DNA of 58,378 nt. Source: Pallidibacillus pasinlerensis (GTDB lineage Bacteria > Bacillota > Bacilli > Bacillales > Caldibacillaceae). This document shows, piece by piece, positions 9,329 to 18,537 of the stretch (its first letter is position 1; each line of letters opens with the position of its first letter). The stretch lies in the NCBI RefSeq assembly GCF_009996845.1, contig NZ_JAACYS010000011.1:1-58378 (forward strand), given 5' to 3'. The position numbers and the translations under genes were made by a program. The notes beneath the pieces were generated by a model, which searched no databases, was not told where the DNA came from, and worked only from the letters and a program-made list of their open reading frames with translations.

Positions 9329-10003
9329 TTATAAGTAACCTTTTTCTTTTAAACTAACAAATCTTTTATCACCGATTATGATATGATCGAGTATTTCAAT
9401 CCCTATCATTCTGCCACATTCTTTTAACCTTCTCGTGACTTCGATATCCTCCCTACTCGGGGTCGGATCACCGGAAGGGTGGTTGTGTATACATATGATG
9501 GAGGCTGCAGACCGACGAAAAGCTTCGCGGAAGACTTCACGCGGATGAACAATTGAAGCGTTTAAACTGCCGATAAAAACCGTTTGTTTATGGATTACTT
9601 GATTTTTCGTATTGAGGTAAAGACAGACAAAATGCTCTTGGTTTAAAAAACGCATTTCTTCCATGACATAATTCGCCCCATCTTCTGGTGAGCGAATGGA
9701 ATACCGTTCTTCATTTGATAAACTGTTAATTCTTCTTCCTAATTCAACTGCTGCAAGAATTTGAATTGCCTTCGCTTCCCCAATCCCTTTTATTTTCGTA
9801 AGTTCTTCTAACGTCGCATCTTTTAACATGCGTAATCCTTCAAACTCTTTTATCAGCCTTTGTGCAAGTTGCAACACTGACTCCGCTTTCGTACCGGTTC
9901 TCAGTAAAATTGCGAGTAGCTCCTGATTGGACAAGCTCTCCGGTCCATGTTTAATAAAGCGTTCCCGCGGCCGTTCGTCCTTAGGGAAATCTTTAATTAA
10001 CAA
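9329..10003 (-). CDS. radC: RadC/MPN-domain JAMM-family protein
   Basis: A RadC-family protein of about 224-230 residues. The N-terminal helix-hairpin-helix region contains IKGIGEAKA (about residues 70-79). The C-terminal JAMM domain has H173, H175, S183 and D186 in the HNHPSGDPTPSRED motif. The biochemical role of RadC is still unsettled, despite its old naming as a DNA repair protein. The start is odd. TTG at 10003 lies 19 nt from the only good ribosome binding site (AAGGAGG). An in-frame ATT at 10021 would restore the six extra N-terminal residues seen in B. subtilis RadC, but sits only 2 nt from that site. It lies between mreB and maf, as in B. subtilis. Confidence 0.93.
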   Translation of the reverse strand: MLIKDFPKDERPRERFIKHGPESLSNQELLAILLRTGTKAESVLQLAQRLIKEFEGLRMLKDATLEELTKIKGIGEAKAIQILAAVELGRRINSLSNEERYSIRSPEDGANYVMEEMRFLNQEHFVCLYLNTKNQVIHKQTVFIGSLNASIVHPREVFREAFRRSAASIICIHNHPSGDPTPSREDIEVTRRLKECGRMIGIEILDHIIIGDKRFVSLKEKGYL

Positions 10004-10156
10004 CTGATTATTCGTTTCAATCTCCTCCTTCTATTTTACAAGGAATTGCCGAGATTTGAAACTATGGAACATGCGTAAATGGAGCATTAATTTCCCTATT
10101 ATTGGACTACTTCTCCACATATTTTGTTACAAGAAATTGTAAGTTTTTCTATGTTT

Positions 10157-10774
10157 TTATTTGCTTGATGACGTATTTAAATTACTAGAGTCTTTAATAT
10201 TATTAATTGCAAAAGTAAACCCCATTTGTGTAAGTGTTCGATAAAGTTTTGCAATGGGTAGACCGACAACTGAAAAATAATCACCGTGGATCTTTTTCAC
10301 TAACGTTGCTCCATAACCTTGAATACCATAGCTTCCTGCTTTATCAAACGGCTCCCCTGTACGAATATAATCCTCAATCTGTTTTTCTGTCAATTCCCAA
10401 AATGTAACTTCGGTTTTTTCATAAAAAATTTGTTTTTCGTTACCGTGAAAAACACATGTACCTGTTAAAACATAATGAGTGTTTCCTGAAAGTGTAGTTA
10501 ACATTTGTTTTGCTTCATCATATGTTTTCGGCTTTCCTAAGGCTTCGTCATGATAAAACACAAGCGTATCAGCGCCGATGACGTAAGCATCAGGATTGTC
10601 TTTCGCTACAGCTTCCGCCTTTCGTTCCGCCAAAATCATTACCTGTTCTTCAGGTGTAAGTGTTTCTGCCACCGTTTCACCTACTTCACACGTAATAATG
10701 TCAAAATGCGGTTGAACTTGTCTGAGGAGTTCTTTCCTTCGTGGTGATGATGAAGCTAAAATGAGGCGTGCCAT
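10157..10774 (-). CDS. maf: Maf-like nucleotide pyrophosphatase
   Basis: A Maf/Ham1-superfamily protein of 205 residues that hydrolyses non-canonical or dTTP/UTP-type nucleotides. The signature ASSSPRRKELL follows the start, and GADTLV (about residue 70) and DKAGSYGIQG (about 145) are conserved catalytic segments. I start at ATG 10774 behind CAGGTG; an upstream extension to 10819 has no support. The C-terminus has a polar tail of about 15 residues (ending NLNTSSSK) beyond the usual 189-residue B. subtilis length. Placed between radC and spoIIB as in B. subtilis. Confidence 0.94.
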   Translation of the reverse strand: MARLILASSSPRRKELLRQVQPHFDIITCEVGETVAETLTPEEQVMILAERKAEAVAKDNPDAYVIGADTLVFYHDEALGKPKTYDEAKQMLTTLSGNTHYVLTGTCVFHGNEKQIFYEKTEVTFWELTEKQIEDYIRTGEPFDKAGSYGIQGYGATLVKKIHGDYFSVVGLPIAKLYRTLTQMGFTFAINNIKDSSNLNTSSSK

Positions 10775-10991
10775 TTTTTTCACCTGCCTGTTTATGAATG
10801 TATCAGGGGAGATACACACCTATATACTATCATTCCCTTACTTTGCAAACAACGACATAAAAATTACTTTTCGTTAACAAAAATTCAATTTTCGACATGT
10901 TTTTTGTAAAAAAACGGTATTTTCTGACGTTTCACGTATCAAAAAGATAAATTTTTAATAAAAATAGATTTATTTAAAGGCTATGGAAAAT

Positions 10992-11954
10992 TTACATAGT
11001 AAAGTAATTCGCGACAAATGAGAGTAGGTGGCTTTGTACGTTTAGCCATTGATCATTACTTTTTGAATCAAAAAAGCCTACTAACTCATCATAGGCCTTC
11101 ATTAACGATAATTGCAAATCTTGGATAGGTTTTTGTTGAATTTTTAACCCTTTAATTTGTTCTATTTCTTGCTGGGCAAAATCTTTTGGAATAGAGTACG
11201 TATCCCCTTGTAAAAACGCAGTGCTACTTTCTTTTACTAGTTTTTCATAAAGAGGATAGGCTAATTCGAGGAAATTTTTCTCATCTGTAGTTAAATTAGA
11301 AATACTTTTTTCTGGTACTGCCACTGCCGTTGGAAACGTTTCGGCAAAATTTTGCTTAAAAAAACTAGATTCTTTAAATAGTTTTCCAGAATCTGTTCCG
11401 TCGGTTACCGCCACAAAAACGCGATATTTATCCCCGTCCTTCACATAGGCAAATGGAAGTCCGGTGCTTGCTAGTTGTGATTCTAATTGTTGCACCGATT
11501 CTTCATTTTGATAAACACCTTGTTGAAGGATGTAGAGTTCGGTAGATGGCAATAATACGCTTTCACTGCCTGTTCCGGCGGTTACGGTTGTGTTGGCATT
11601 TGCGGTGCTGACATTTTCTTCAGTAGGATTTTTCATCATCAAATTTAGAAGGATAATTCCGATTAACACGCCAATAGCAATGGCTGAAATAATAGAAATG
11701 GTAAGAACAATCGGTGATTGCTTGTCCGATCTTGTATATATTTTAGGGCGATTCCGTTGAATAACGGATTTCCGCTTCTGTTTCTTCTTTATAATATCAA
11801 ATGCCGACCGAATATTCGTAGACTTCTCCTCCGCAGCCGCCACCTCACGCTTCGACTTCCAATCATGCACAATTAAATTATCCTTCTTCTCTTGATAAGC
11901 CTTCTCTTCCCCATTAATCTTTATTTTAATTTTATTATCTCGATTCGTACCCAT
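10992..11954 (-). CDS. spoIIB: stage II sporulation protein SpoIIB-like, SPOR domain
   Basis: A 320-residue bitopic protein. A charged cytoplasmic N-terminus contains KIKINGEEK, resembling the VTINGKEE segment of B. subtilis SpoIIB. One transmembrane helix lies at about residues 81-107. A SPOR-like region at about 140-225 (LYILQQGVYQNEES, AYVKDGDKYRVFVA) should bind denuded septal glycan. The start is ATG 11954 behind AGGGGG; the in-frame extension to 12053 lacks a ribosome binding site. SpoIIB helps localise septal wall hydrolases during engulfment. Sequence similarity is limited to the N-terminus and SPOR part, so position (maf upstream side, prepilin peptidase beyond) carries weight. Confidence 0.85.
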   Translation of the reverse strand: MGTNRDNKIKIKINGEEKAYQEKKDNLIVHDWKSKREVAAAEEKSTNIRSAFDIIKKKQKRKSVIQRNRPKIYTRSDKQSPIVLTISIISAIAIGVLIGIILLNLMMKNPTEENVSTANANTTVTAGTGSESVLLPSTELYILQQGVYQNEESVQQLESQLASTGLPFAYVKDGDKYRVFVAVTDGTDSGKLFKESSFFKQNFAETFPTAVAVPEKSISNLTTDEKNFLELAYPLYEKLVKESSTAFLQGDTYSIPKDFAQQEIEQIKGLKIQQKPIQDLQLSLMKAYDELVGFFDSKSNDQWLNVQSHLLSFVANYFTM

Positions 11955-12195
11955 ATCAATTCCCCCTGTAAAAGCTTGTCTATTACTATATTTGAACCGT
12001 ATTGATTTGTTTGTGACTATTTGGACACGTGACTTGTCGGTTTTAGTGTTCACTCAAAAATAGACTCGTCCTTTTTATAAACATTGTATGCACGTTTTTT
12101 TCATGCTATCACAATCAAATTGAAAAATACCGTGAGATTTGTCGTCGAAATCAAAAGGTGTTAGACAAAATGTGACAGGGGGTGGTGCCGGGGAG

Positions 12196-12550
12196 TTGTC
12201 TCGCTGTCGATATTCGACGGGTCACTGTTGGTATTTTTGGGTTCACTAGCGATATTTTGTGTTTCACTAGCGAAAAAAATTGTTTCACTGACGATATTTT
12301 AAGTTTCACTAGCGATATCCGGATTTTAAAATAGATCTATTTTGATTCGAGAGCATATTTTTAGCTCACTGTTGATATAATTGGATTCACTATCGATAAA
12401 ACCGCTTTCATTGTTGATATATTTCATTTCACTGGCGATAAATTCTCTTTCACTAATGATATATCAATTTTCACTAACGAAATATCGAATTTCACTAACG
12501 ATATTTCAAGTCTTAGATACTTATTTACAAGTTTCACTAATAAAACTAAA
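12196..12550. repeat. 21-bp tandem array upstream of the NERD gene
   Basis: About 15 copies of a degenerate unit with core TTTCACTANCGATAT. The CACT cores (or their degenerate equivalents) fall at 12202, 12223, 12244, 12265, 12286 and 12307. After a 60-bp break they resume at 12367, 12388, 12409, 12430, 12451, 12472, 12493, 12514 (degenerate) and 12535. The period is exactly 21 bp within each block. The array fills the divergent gap between spoIIB and the NERD gene. A 70-codon frame through it is only the 7-residue image of the 21-bp repeat. Confidence 0.88.
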
Positions 12551-12607
12551 TGGAAAATCACCTAAAAATATATTAAACTATTCAAAAAACTAGAAAGGAG
12601 ATATGAT

Positions 12608-13576
12608 ATGTTTCTTAAACCATTCAGTACACCCTTTGATACGAATCAACTAATATCACTAAACAGACGGGTAATCCCAACGCACTACATGCGACCAAGA
12701 ATCTTAAAAGATTACAATCTAGCAATAGCCGGATTATATGGAGAAAAGGAAGTTTATTTTTATTTAAAGCATTTACCTTCGGGACATTATTTTATTCTGC
12801 ATAACATCCGTTTAAAAGACGCGACGGGCTATTTTCAAATGGATTACATTATCATTTCAGTGAAGTTTATTCTAATCCTTGAGGTTAAAAACTATAGTGG
12901 AAAAGTATATTTTAATAAATTTAATCAATTGGAGTTAATAAAAAGTGATCAAATTGAGAATGAAGTCTTTCAAAATCCGATAACACAGGTAGAACGACAT
13001 CAACTTTTACTCCAAAATTGGCTTTTAAATCACCTCTTCCTTGATATCCCTGTTTACTCATACGTCATTTTTAGTTCGCCGACAACCCTTATCCAGTCTG
13101 ATGCCTCCCATTCTGATATACATAAAAAGATTATCTCTGGTTCCAATCTTGTCCCAACGATACTACAACTTGCTAACCAAGAGCAAAAACATCATCTGAC
13201 ATTTAATGATATCAAGTCAATATCCTCTTTACTTATTGATTCTCATTCCCCGTACAAAATTAATATCGAGAAAAAATATCGAGTTTATTACAATGAACTA
13301 ATAAAAGGAATTCACTGTCCCAACTGTTCATCAATTCCATTGGAAAAAAATAATAAAGTTTGGTTTTGCCAAAATTGTGATTATGTTGGACCGAATAATT
13401 ACACACAAAGTTTAAATGACTATTATTATTTAATTTCAGAGGAAATTACAAATAAGGAGGCACGTGATTTTCTTCAAATTCACTCTCCAAGCACAATGCG
13501 GTATTTATTGCAAAAAGCAGGGTATGAATATACCGGGGGATATAAAGGGAGGAAATATATCTTAACTGTAAAATAG
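12608..13576 (+). CDS. NERD-domain protein with C-terminal zinc ribbon
   Basis: A 322-residue protein with an N-terminal NERD (nuclease-related) domain at about residues 38-150. It includes the conserved GEKEVYFYL, HNIRL, QMDYIIIS and LEVKNYSG segments, matching the D and ExK residues of the restriction-endonuclease-like fold. A zinc ribbon CPNCSS...FCQNC follows at about 235-260, and then a short C-terminal domain. NERD proteins are suspected DNA-processing enzymes, but substrates are unknown. Start ATG 12608 is 8 nt behind AAAGGAG. It is a lone plus-strand gene between two minus-strand operons and is AT-rich, so it may be an insertion relative to the B. subtilis order. Confidence 0.85.
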   Translation: MFLKPFSTPFDTNQLISLNRRVIPTHYMRPRILKDYNLAIAGLYGEKEVYFYLKHLPSGHYFILHNIRLKDATGYFQMDYIIISVKFILILEVKNYSGKVYFNKFNQLELIKSDQIENEVFQNPITQVERHQLLLQNWLLNHLFLDIPVYSYVIFSSPTTLIQSDASHSDIHKKIISGSNLVPTILQLANQEQKHHLTFNDIKSISSLLIDSHSPYKINIEKKYRVYYNELIKGIHCPNCSSIPLEKNNKVWFCQNCDYVGPNNYTQSLNDYYYLISEEITNKEARDFLQIHSPSTMRYLLQKAGYEYTGGYKGRKYILTVK

Positions 13577-13603
13577 GGGCATCCATCAATATGGATTACC
13601 CCT
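13574..13603 (+). terminator. hairpin between the convergent NERD and prepilin-peptidase genes
   Basis: TAGGGG-C-ATCCAT, loop CAAT, ATGGAT-TA-CCCCTA form a nearly perfect stem overlapping the NERD stop codon. It could serve both converging genes. There is no clear T-run on either side, so the terminator call is tentative. Confidence 0.5.
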
Positions 13604-13610
13604 AAATTAA

Positions 13611-14366
13611 TCAAAAAAACGTCCCAATATACCAATTAATAATCGCATCTGTATAAAAATAAGAGATGATTGCCCCGATGGCGATGAAGGGTCCAAAAGG
13701 GATCGGTCTTCTTTTCTCGTAACCTTTTATTATTATTTGGACCAATCCAAAGACGGCACCGATTACGGACGCGAGAAACAATGTCATGAGGGTGGCTTTT
13801 GTTCCTAAAAAGAGTCCGAGTACGAAAAACAGTTTGATGTCGCCACCGCCCATCCCCCCTTTACTCACAACTGCCAATAAGTATAAAATCCCGAATCCCA
13901 CAGCAGCTGCAAGGAGCGCATCCCACCACGAATCTAATGGCTCAACAATACGCATAATCACAATTAACACTAAGAAAAACAACAACACTTTATCAGGAAT
14001 TATCATGTAGGCTAGGTCAGAAACGGTAATGATGACTAACAACGATACAAGTAATAAACCAGCAACCAACTCTACCTGCCAACCTAATTGAGCAAATGTA
14101 AAAGTGTATAGGAACCCTGTAATAAGTTCCATTACCGGATATATTGGTGAAATTTTCGATTTGCAATTCCTACATTTTCCCCGTAAAAAGATATACGACA
14201 ACACAGGAATATTTTCAAACCAAGATAATTCATGATTACATTTTGTACAATGGGAATTCGGATAAACGATTGATTCTTTTTTCGGAACGCGTAAGCCAAC
14301 GACATTAAAGAACGAACCGAAAATCAATCCGAATATGAAAAACAAAGTTAAATACACTACATCCAT
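13611..14366 (-). CDS. comC: prepilin peptidase (PilD/ComC type)
   Basis: A 251-residue polytopic aspartic protease that cleaves and N-methylates type IV prepilins. The cytoplasmic zinc-binding loop has two CxxC pairs (CTKC at about residue 40, CRNC at about 65). The peptidase motif GGGDIK (about residue 175) gives one catalytic Asp, and SDLAYMIIPD (about 118) the other. It is the last gene of the pilus operon. Its position next to spoIIB and folC equals that of B. subtilis comC, so one enzyme may process both competence and pilus prepilins. Confidence 0.93.
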   Translation of the reverse strand: MDVVYLTLFFIFGLIFGSFFNVVGLRVPKKESIVYPNSHCTKCNHELSWFENIPVLSYIFLRGKCRNCKSKISPIYPVMELITGFLYTFTFAQLGWQVELVAGLLLVSLLVIITVSDLAYMIIPDKVLLFFLVLIVIMRIVEPLDSWWDALLAAAVGFGILYLLAVVSKGGMGGGDIKLFFVLGLFLGTKATLMTLFLASVIGAVFGLVQIIIKGYEKRRPIPFGPFIAIGAIISYFYTDAIINWYIGTFF

Positions 14367-14386
14367 AGGTCATCTCTTTTCTAATA

Positions 14387-15112
14387 CTATTCTTCTATAC
14401 TTGTCCCATTTTCATTGTAGTAAAAAGTTGTAAGTTGTACTTCAACGTTTACAGTTGTGTCAGCCTCTTCTCCTTCTAGGTTCAATAGCTCCTTTTCACC
14501 AGGTTGACTGAAGGATAACGTATCAACTCTTGTAATACGTTCAAGTTTTTCAACTTCTTGTAAAAAGGCTTCAAACTGTTTGAAATTTGGTGAAACGACG
14601 CTTAAATTAACGGTAATCAGTTTTATATTGTCTGGAAGTTCTTCTACTACATCTGATATAGGTGGTTCAGTTGTATCTATATCTTCCGCTGTTCCTTCCT
14701 CATCCGTTTCTGCAGATTCGTCTGTTTCCTCTACTTCATTTTCAATTACTTGATCCGCTTCTGTTAAACTACTGTCATAATTATTAAAAGTAATATCTTC
14801 AATACGACTTTCACTAACCATTTCTATTTCCTGTAACGACAATATTAATTCATCAATACTACGATCCAGCGGCATTTTACGTTCGTGAAAGAAATGATTT
14901 TCATCAAATTGACTTTTTTCATTTTGACTCTTTGCTATTTCAGCTTCAAGAATTTGGACATCCGTTTCTAACTGATTCACATTTGCTTTTGCTGCATTAG
15001 ATTCATCCTTTAAAGGTTTTACCAAATAAAAGTATACGAGTCCTAATAATAAAAATAAAATCACCATAAATAAAGTGACCAGGGATTTTCTTTCTTGAAT
15101 GAAATCATTCAT
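14387..15112 (-). CDS. pilO: type IV pilus inner-membrane assembly protein PilO-like
   Basis: A bitopic protein of 241 residues. It has a short cytoplasmic N-terminus, a transmembrane helix at about residues 12-34, a coiled coil at about 40-75, a long acidic low-complexity insert (about 120-155, mostly E/D/T) and a ferredoxin-like C-terminal domain. This is the PilO layout; PilO pairs with PilN in the alignment complex. The ATG at 15112 is better spaced from the GGGGGG site than the ATG two codons earlier. It overlaps pilN by 8 bp. Identification rests on topology and operon order more than on sequence motifs. Confidence 0.8.
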   Translation of the reverse strand: MNDFIQERKSLVTLFMVILFLLLGLVYFYLVKPLKDESNAAKANVNQLETDVQILEAEIAKSQNEKSQFDENHFFHERKMPLDRSIDELILSLQEIEMVSESRIEDITFNNYDSSLTEADQVIENEVEETDESAETDEEGTAEDIDTTEPPISDVVEELPDNIKLITVNLSVVSPNFKQFEAFLQEVEKLERITRVDTLSFSQPGEKELLNLEGEEADTTVNVEVQLTTFYYNENGTSIEE

Positions 15113-15713
15113 TGTCATCTTCCCCCCCTGTGTCAGGCAGTAAAGCAGTCATATTAATTTCTAAACTAAATGAAACATCATATCGTGGCATTTCTTCAAA
15201 CACTGCATCTGTAACCTCTTCTTCAGTCCCCTCTTCTATTCTAAAGGTTGATATATTATCTACTTTTACATCACTAAAAATTTCCGACTGATTTAGACTA
15301 GTCACATACTCTGCCACTTGATTTAGGGAGTCAAATTCTGTTTGAATCGAAACTTGCCCAGCGTTAAAATTATAATCTGTTAAAAAACTATAATCCGGTA
15401 ATAATTCATTTAATTCCTTAATAATCTTCGAAGTCGGAGCGGTTAGTTTTTCCGCAAATTCAACTGACTCAGCCAAACTAACCACCACTCTTTGTGATTG
15501 TTGATTTTGTAGCTGAGCTTCCAATGCACCTTTCTGCATTTGTAAACTTTCAACACGTGATTGAATGGTATCATTTGCATTTTTCGCTAAAAAATATTGT
15601 AATATAATAACACCTAGCAGAATAGCCCAAATTATTAATACAATTAGAAGTATAAAAGATGTTTTATCACTATCCCGTTCTTTGGACGGCAAGAGATTTA
15701 TATCAGGTATCAC
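15105..15713 (-). CDS. pilN: type IV pilus assembly protein PilN-like
   Basis: A 202-residue bitopic protein. The N-terminus starts MIPDINLLPSKER, the INLLP motif by which PilN binds PilM. A transmembrane helix at about residues 21-42 and a coiled coil at about 48-78 are followed by a PilN-type globular domain. The GTG start overlaps the pilM stop in GTGA. It belongs to the PilM-N-O alignment subcomplex. Confidence 0.9.
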   Translation of the reverse strand: MIPDINLLPSKERDSDKTSFILLIVLIIWAILLGVIILQYFLAKNANDTIQSRVESLQMQKGALEAQLQNQQSQRVVVSLAESVEFAEKLTAPTSKIIKELNELLPDYSFLTDYNFNAGQVSIQTEFDSLNQVAEYVTSLNQSEIFSDVKVDNISTFRIEEGTEEEVTDAVFEEMPRYDVSFSLEINMTALLPDTGGEDDNE

Positions 15714-16714
15714 TTAACTTCCCCCTTTAGTGCAAGTCCAAGTGCTGGTATGTATACGCGGGGAACTTGCGATGTTTTTTCAGGAGAAAGATATGCATCT
15801 AAAATTTCTACTGGTACAGGTGTAACTCGGGCTATTTTATTTTGAATTAATTCCATATTAGGATAATCGCCTAGTAAACAAATTTTTGATACCATATTTT
15901 CTCCTTTATGTAGGGAATACCGATAAAAATTCATCATGCGCTCAAGTTCAATCATTTGATCATCAATTAATCCAGATAAATTATTATTATCGCCTATGTA
16001 ATTCCACCTTAAATTGTTGTCTTGCGCATCATGATCTGCCTGCCAATCTTCCATTGAAATATCTAAATCTAAGTATCTGAGGAACTCAGGTTGATTATTC
16101 GAAAAAATGCTGATATTAATTGAATTTAAGTTCATTTCAAAAAATAAAACAGCTTCATCAATATTAGCATTAGGATAAATGGTAAGATAATAACGATATA
16201 CACCTAATGAACGAATATCAGCAACAATCGGTTTCAATCCGGCGTCTTCAAAAATTTCAACATACTTCATTAATTCTTCTTCTGGTACGGAAAAGAGTAG
16301 TCCTTCCCTAGTTGAACTATTCACATTCGTTTGCGGTAACGGATAAACGTCAAAGATTGGATTATCAAACGGTAAATATAATGTTTGTCCGAGTTCCATA
16401 TAGAAGTGACCTTTAATTTCGTCATCTTTAAGTTCAGCAGGAAACTCAACCTTTTTCATTATAAGCATGGAATCCGGAACATAAAAGCGTACATTCCGGC
16501 GCTTAATCCCCCAATCTTGGACGGTACCCTTCATAAAATCGTAAAACTCTAATTCATCAGAGATCCGCCCATGTTCTAGCAAACCATTGGGGATGGCCTT
16601 CTCTTGAACATTTTTCACTTTTGACAATCCGCCACCGTTATATTCAACCATCCGAAGGGCGTAATCATCAAAAACAAGATTTATTATTTTTTTGTTTGAA
16701 AATAAACTAGGCAT
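15710..16714 (-). CDS. pilM: type IV pilus assembly protein PilM, actin-like ATPase
   Basis: A 334-residue cytoplasmic actin-fold protein. The N-terminal NLVFDDYALRMVEY resembles the phosphate-1 strand-turn of PilM, and further segments (PILM/HSP70 fold) follow. It docks on the INLLP peptide of PilN and links the cytoplasmic motors to the membrane complex. The AAGGAGG site precedes the start at good spacing. It sits 48 bp after the pilin gene. Confidence 0.88.
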   Translation of the reverse strand: MPSLFSNKKIINLVFDDYALRMVEYNGGGLSKVKNVQEKAIPNGLLEHGRISDELEFYDFMKGTVQDWGIKRRNVRFYVPDSMLIMKKVEFPAELKDDEIKGHFYMELGQTLYLPFDNPIFDVYPLPQTNVNSSTREGLLFSVPEEELMKYVEIFEDAGLKPIVADIRSLGVYRYYLTIYPNANIDEAVLFFEMNLNSINISIFSNNQPEFLRYLDLDISMEDWQADHDAQDNNLRWNYIGDNNNLSGLIDDQMIELERMMNFYRYSLHKGENMVSKICLLGDYPNMELIQNKIARVTPVPVEILDAYLSPEKTSQVPRVYIPALGLALKGEVK

Positions 16715-16762
16715 GGGTAGGACCTCCTTCTAAATTATTGAGTAGTATTATACTTGAATTGT

Positions 16763-17185
16763 TTATTCTTTTAGTTTACTTCGTAATTGGGACTCAGTAA
16801 CGGACCCATTTGAATCGTTTGTTACTACTTTAACTGCAGGATGACCTGAAATTGACCAGATATTTCCAGATAATTTTACTGTAACATCTTTTTCTACTTT
16901 AATATCAATATATCCTGATAAAACATTGTTTCCACTTGTTATAGTGTAAGTTGGGGCTGCTTCTTTACCATCCTTCCCAAAACCTTCTTGTGCATATTTT
17001 AACTTTGCAGCTGAAATGATATTTAATGCTTCATTGATATAAGATTGCTCTTTTGATTTTTGAATTTGACCACTAATTAGTGGAATTGCAATTGCGGCAA
17101 TGATTGCTAAAATCACTAATACAGCTAATAGTTCAACTAACGTCATACCTTTTTCTTTTTTTAGATATTTTAGATGCTTCCTCAT
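16763..17185 (-). CDS. major type IV pilin (prepilin)
   Basis: A 140-residue prepilin. A 13-residue basic leader ends in G, with cleavage before MTLVELLAVLVILAII. The conserved E at +5 of the mature protein is present. A hydrophobic N-terminal helix of about 25 residues and a globular head with WSISGHPAVK near the C-terminus follow. Size and the centrally placed, strongly translated position (AAGGAGG, and a 146-bp leader after pilC) suggest it is the main pilin. It has no paired cysteines, unlike many Gram-negative pilins. Confidence 0.92.
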   Translation of the reverse strand: MRKHLKYLKKEKGMTLVELLAVLVILAIIAAIAIPLISGQIQKSKEQSYINEALNIISAAKLKYAQEGFGKDGKEAAPTYTITSGNNVLSGYIDIKVEKDVTVKLSGNIWSISGHPAVKVVTNDSNGSVTESQLRSKLKE

Positions 17186-17331
17186 ATGTGTTTCTCCTCC
17201 TTAATAATTTTTTTATAATAAATTTGTTACATAACACTTTACCTACTTTTTCAAACCACCCCCTAAAAGGATAATGAAATGTGATCTCAAGATGTATATT
17301 GATGTATTAATAAATGTACATTTAATACAAT

Positions 17332-18537
17332 CTATATATTTGAATACATACTAAACATAGGTATTAAAATTGATAACACTATAATCCCTACAACCACAGC
17401 CATAATTAAAATCATTACTGGTTCAATGAGTGATTTCAGAGAATCTACTGAGCGATCAACTTCTGCCTCATAGAAGTCCGCTATTTTTTCTAGCATATAG
17501 TCCAATGTTCCTGTTTCTTCCCCAATTGCCGTCATAGAAGTGACTAACGGCGGTATAACCCAACTTTCTTCAAAGGGTTCAGATAGTCGGTTTCCCTTTT
17601 CTAAACTATCCCTTGCTTCAAGCACAACCTTACTAATCACCGGATTGCCGATAACTTTTTCTACAATGGTTAATGCTTGTAAAATTGGTACAGAACTTGT
17701 AAACAAAGATGATAATGTACGTGTCATCCTTGCTATAGCTGATTTTTGTAGCAACTTACCAAAGATGGGCATTTTCAACATTGCAACATGGACACTATAA
17801 TTGAATTCCTTATTTTTTTTCATTAGAACGCTAAAAACAATAATAATTCCTAAAATAAACAATAGCCATATGAACCAGTAGTTTTGCAGACTTGAACTTA
17901 CACTTAACATAAATTTTGTAATAGCAGGTAATTCTGAACCCATACTTTCAAACATTTCAACAAAACTTGGAATAATTGTTAACATCATAAATACTACAAC
18001 TGCGATGATAACAACTAGTAAAACAATAGGATATGTCATTGTTGACTGTACTTTTTTCTTTAAATCGTATTGCTTTTCCATATGGGTTGCGATCCTGTCC
18101 AATGTTTCATCCAAGTTCCCCGATGCTTCACCTGCGCGAACCATATTAATAAACAATTGTGGGAATACTTTTGGATGTTTTTCAGCTGCTTCTGAAAATG
18201 AAATACCTGAACGTAGGTCATCTTCTATCGCAACTAAAACCTTTGCTAAATATTTACTATCTGTTTGTTTGGCTAGTATATTGGTTGAATCAACAATGGA
18301 TACTCCTGCTCGAATTAGTGTAGCGAACTGCCTGCAATAAATAACAAAGTCTTGCTGCTTAACGGGATTTCCAATCGTAATCTCTTTATTTAATAATCCT
18401 TTAGCCTCATTTATTTCCCGGGGACTAATCCCTTGTTCACGAAGTTTAGCTATAGCTTGAGTTTTGTTAATCGCTTCAATTGTACCGCGTTTCATATTCC
18501 CTTTTTTCGTTCGCCCTACATACTTATAAACGGCCAT
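17332..18537 (-). CDS. pilC: type IV pilus platform protein PilC/GspF family
   Basis: A 401-residue inner-membrane platform protein. It has two repeated T2SSF domains (about residues 65-190 and 265-390), each ending in hydrophobic spans. The N-terminal motif KYVGRTKKGNMKRG is typical of the family. It couples the ATPases to pilin movement. The gene overlaps the end of pilT by 14 bp. Confidence 0.95.
   Translation of the reverse strand: MAVYKYVGRTKKGNMKRGTIEAINKTQAIAKLREQGISPREINEAKGLLNKEITIGNPVKQQDFVIYCRQFATLIRAGVSIVDSTNILAKQTDSKYLAKVLVAIEDDLRSGISFSEAAEKHPKVFPQLFINMVRAGEASGNLDETLDRIATHMEKQYDLKKKVQSTMTYPIVLLVVIIAVVVFMMLTIIPSFVEMFESMGSELPAITKFMLSVSSSLQNYWFIWLLFILGIIIVFSVLMKKNKEFNYSVHVAMLKMPIFGKLLQKSAIARMTRTLSSLFTSSVPILQALTIVEKVIGNPVISKVVLEARDSLEKGNRLSEPFEESWVIPPLVTSMTAIGEETGTLDYMLEKIADFYEAEVDRSVDSLKSLIEPVMILIMAVVVGIIVLSILIPMFSMYSNI

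Noticed and set aside
12381-12593. 70-codon frame with a heptad-like SLxIxxx pattern
   Set aside because: The pattern is the 7-codon image of the 21-bp DNA repeat; no ribosome binding site at its start.
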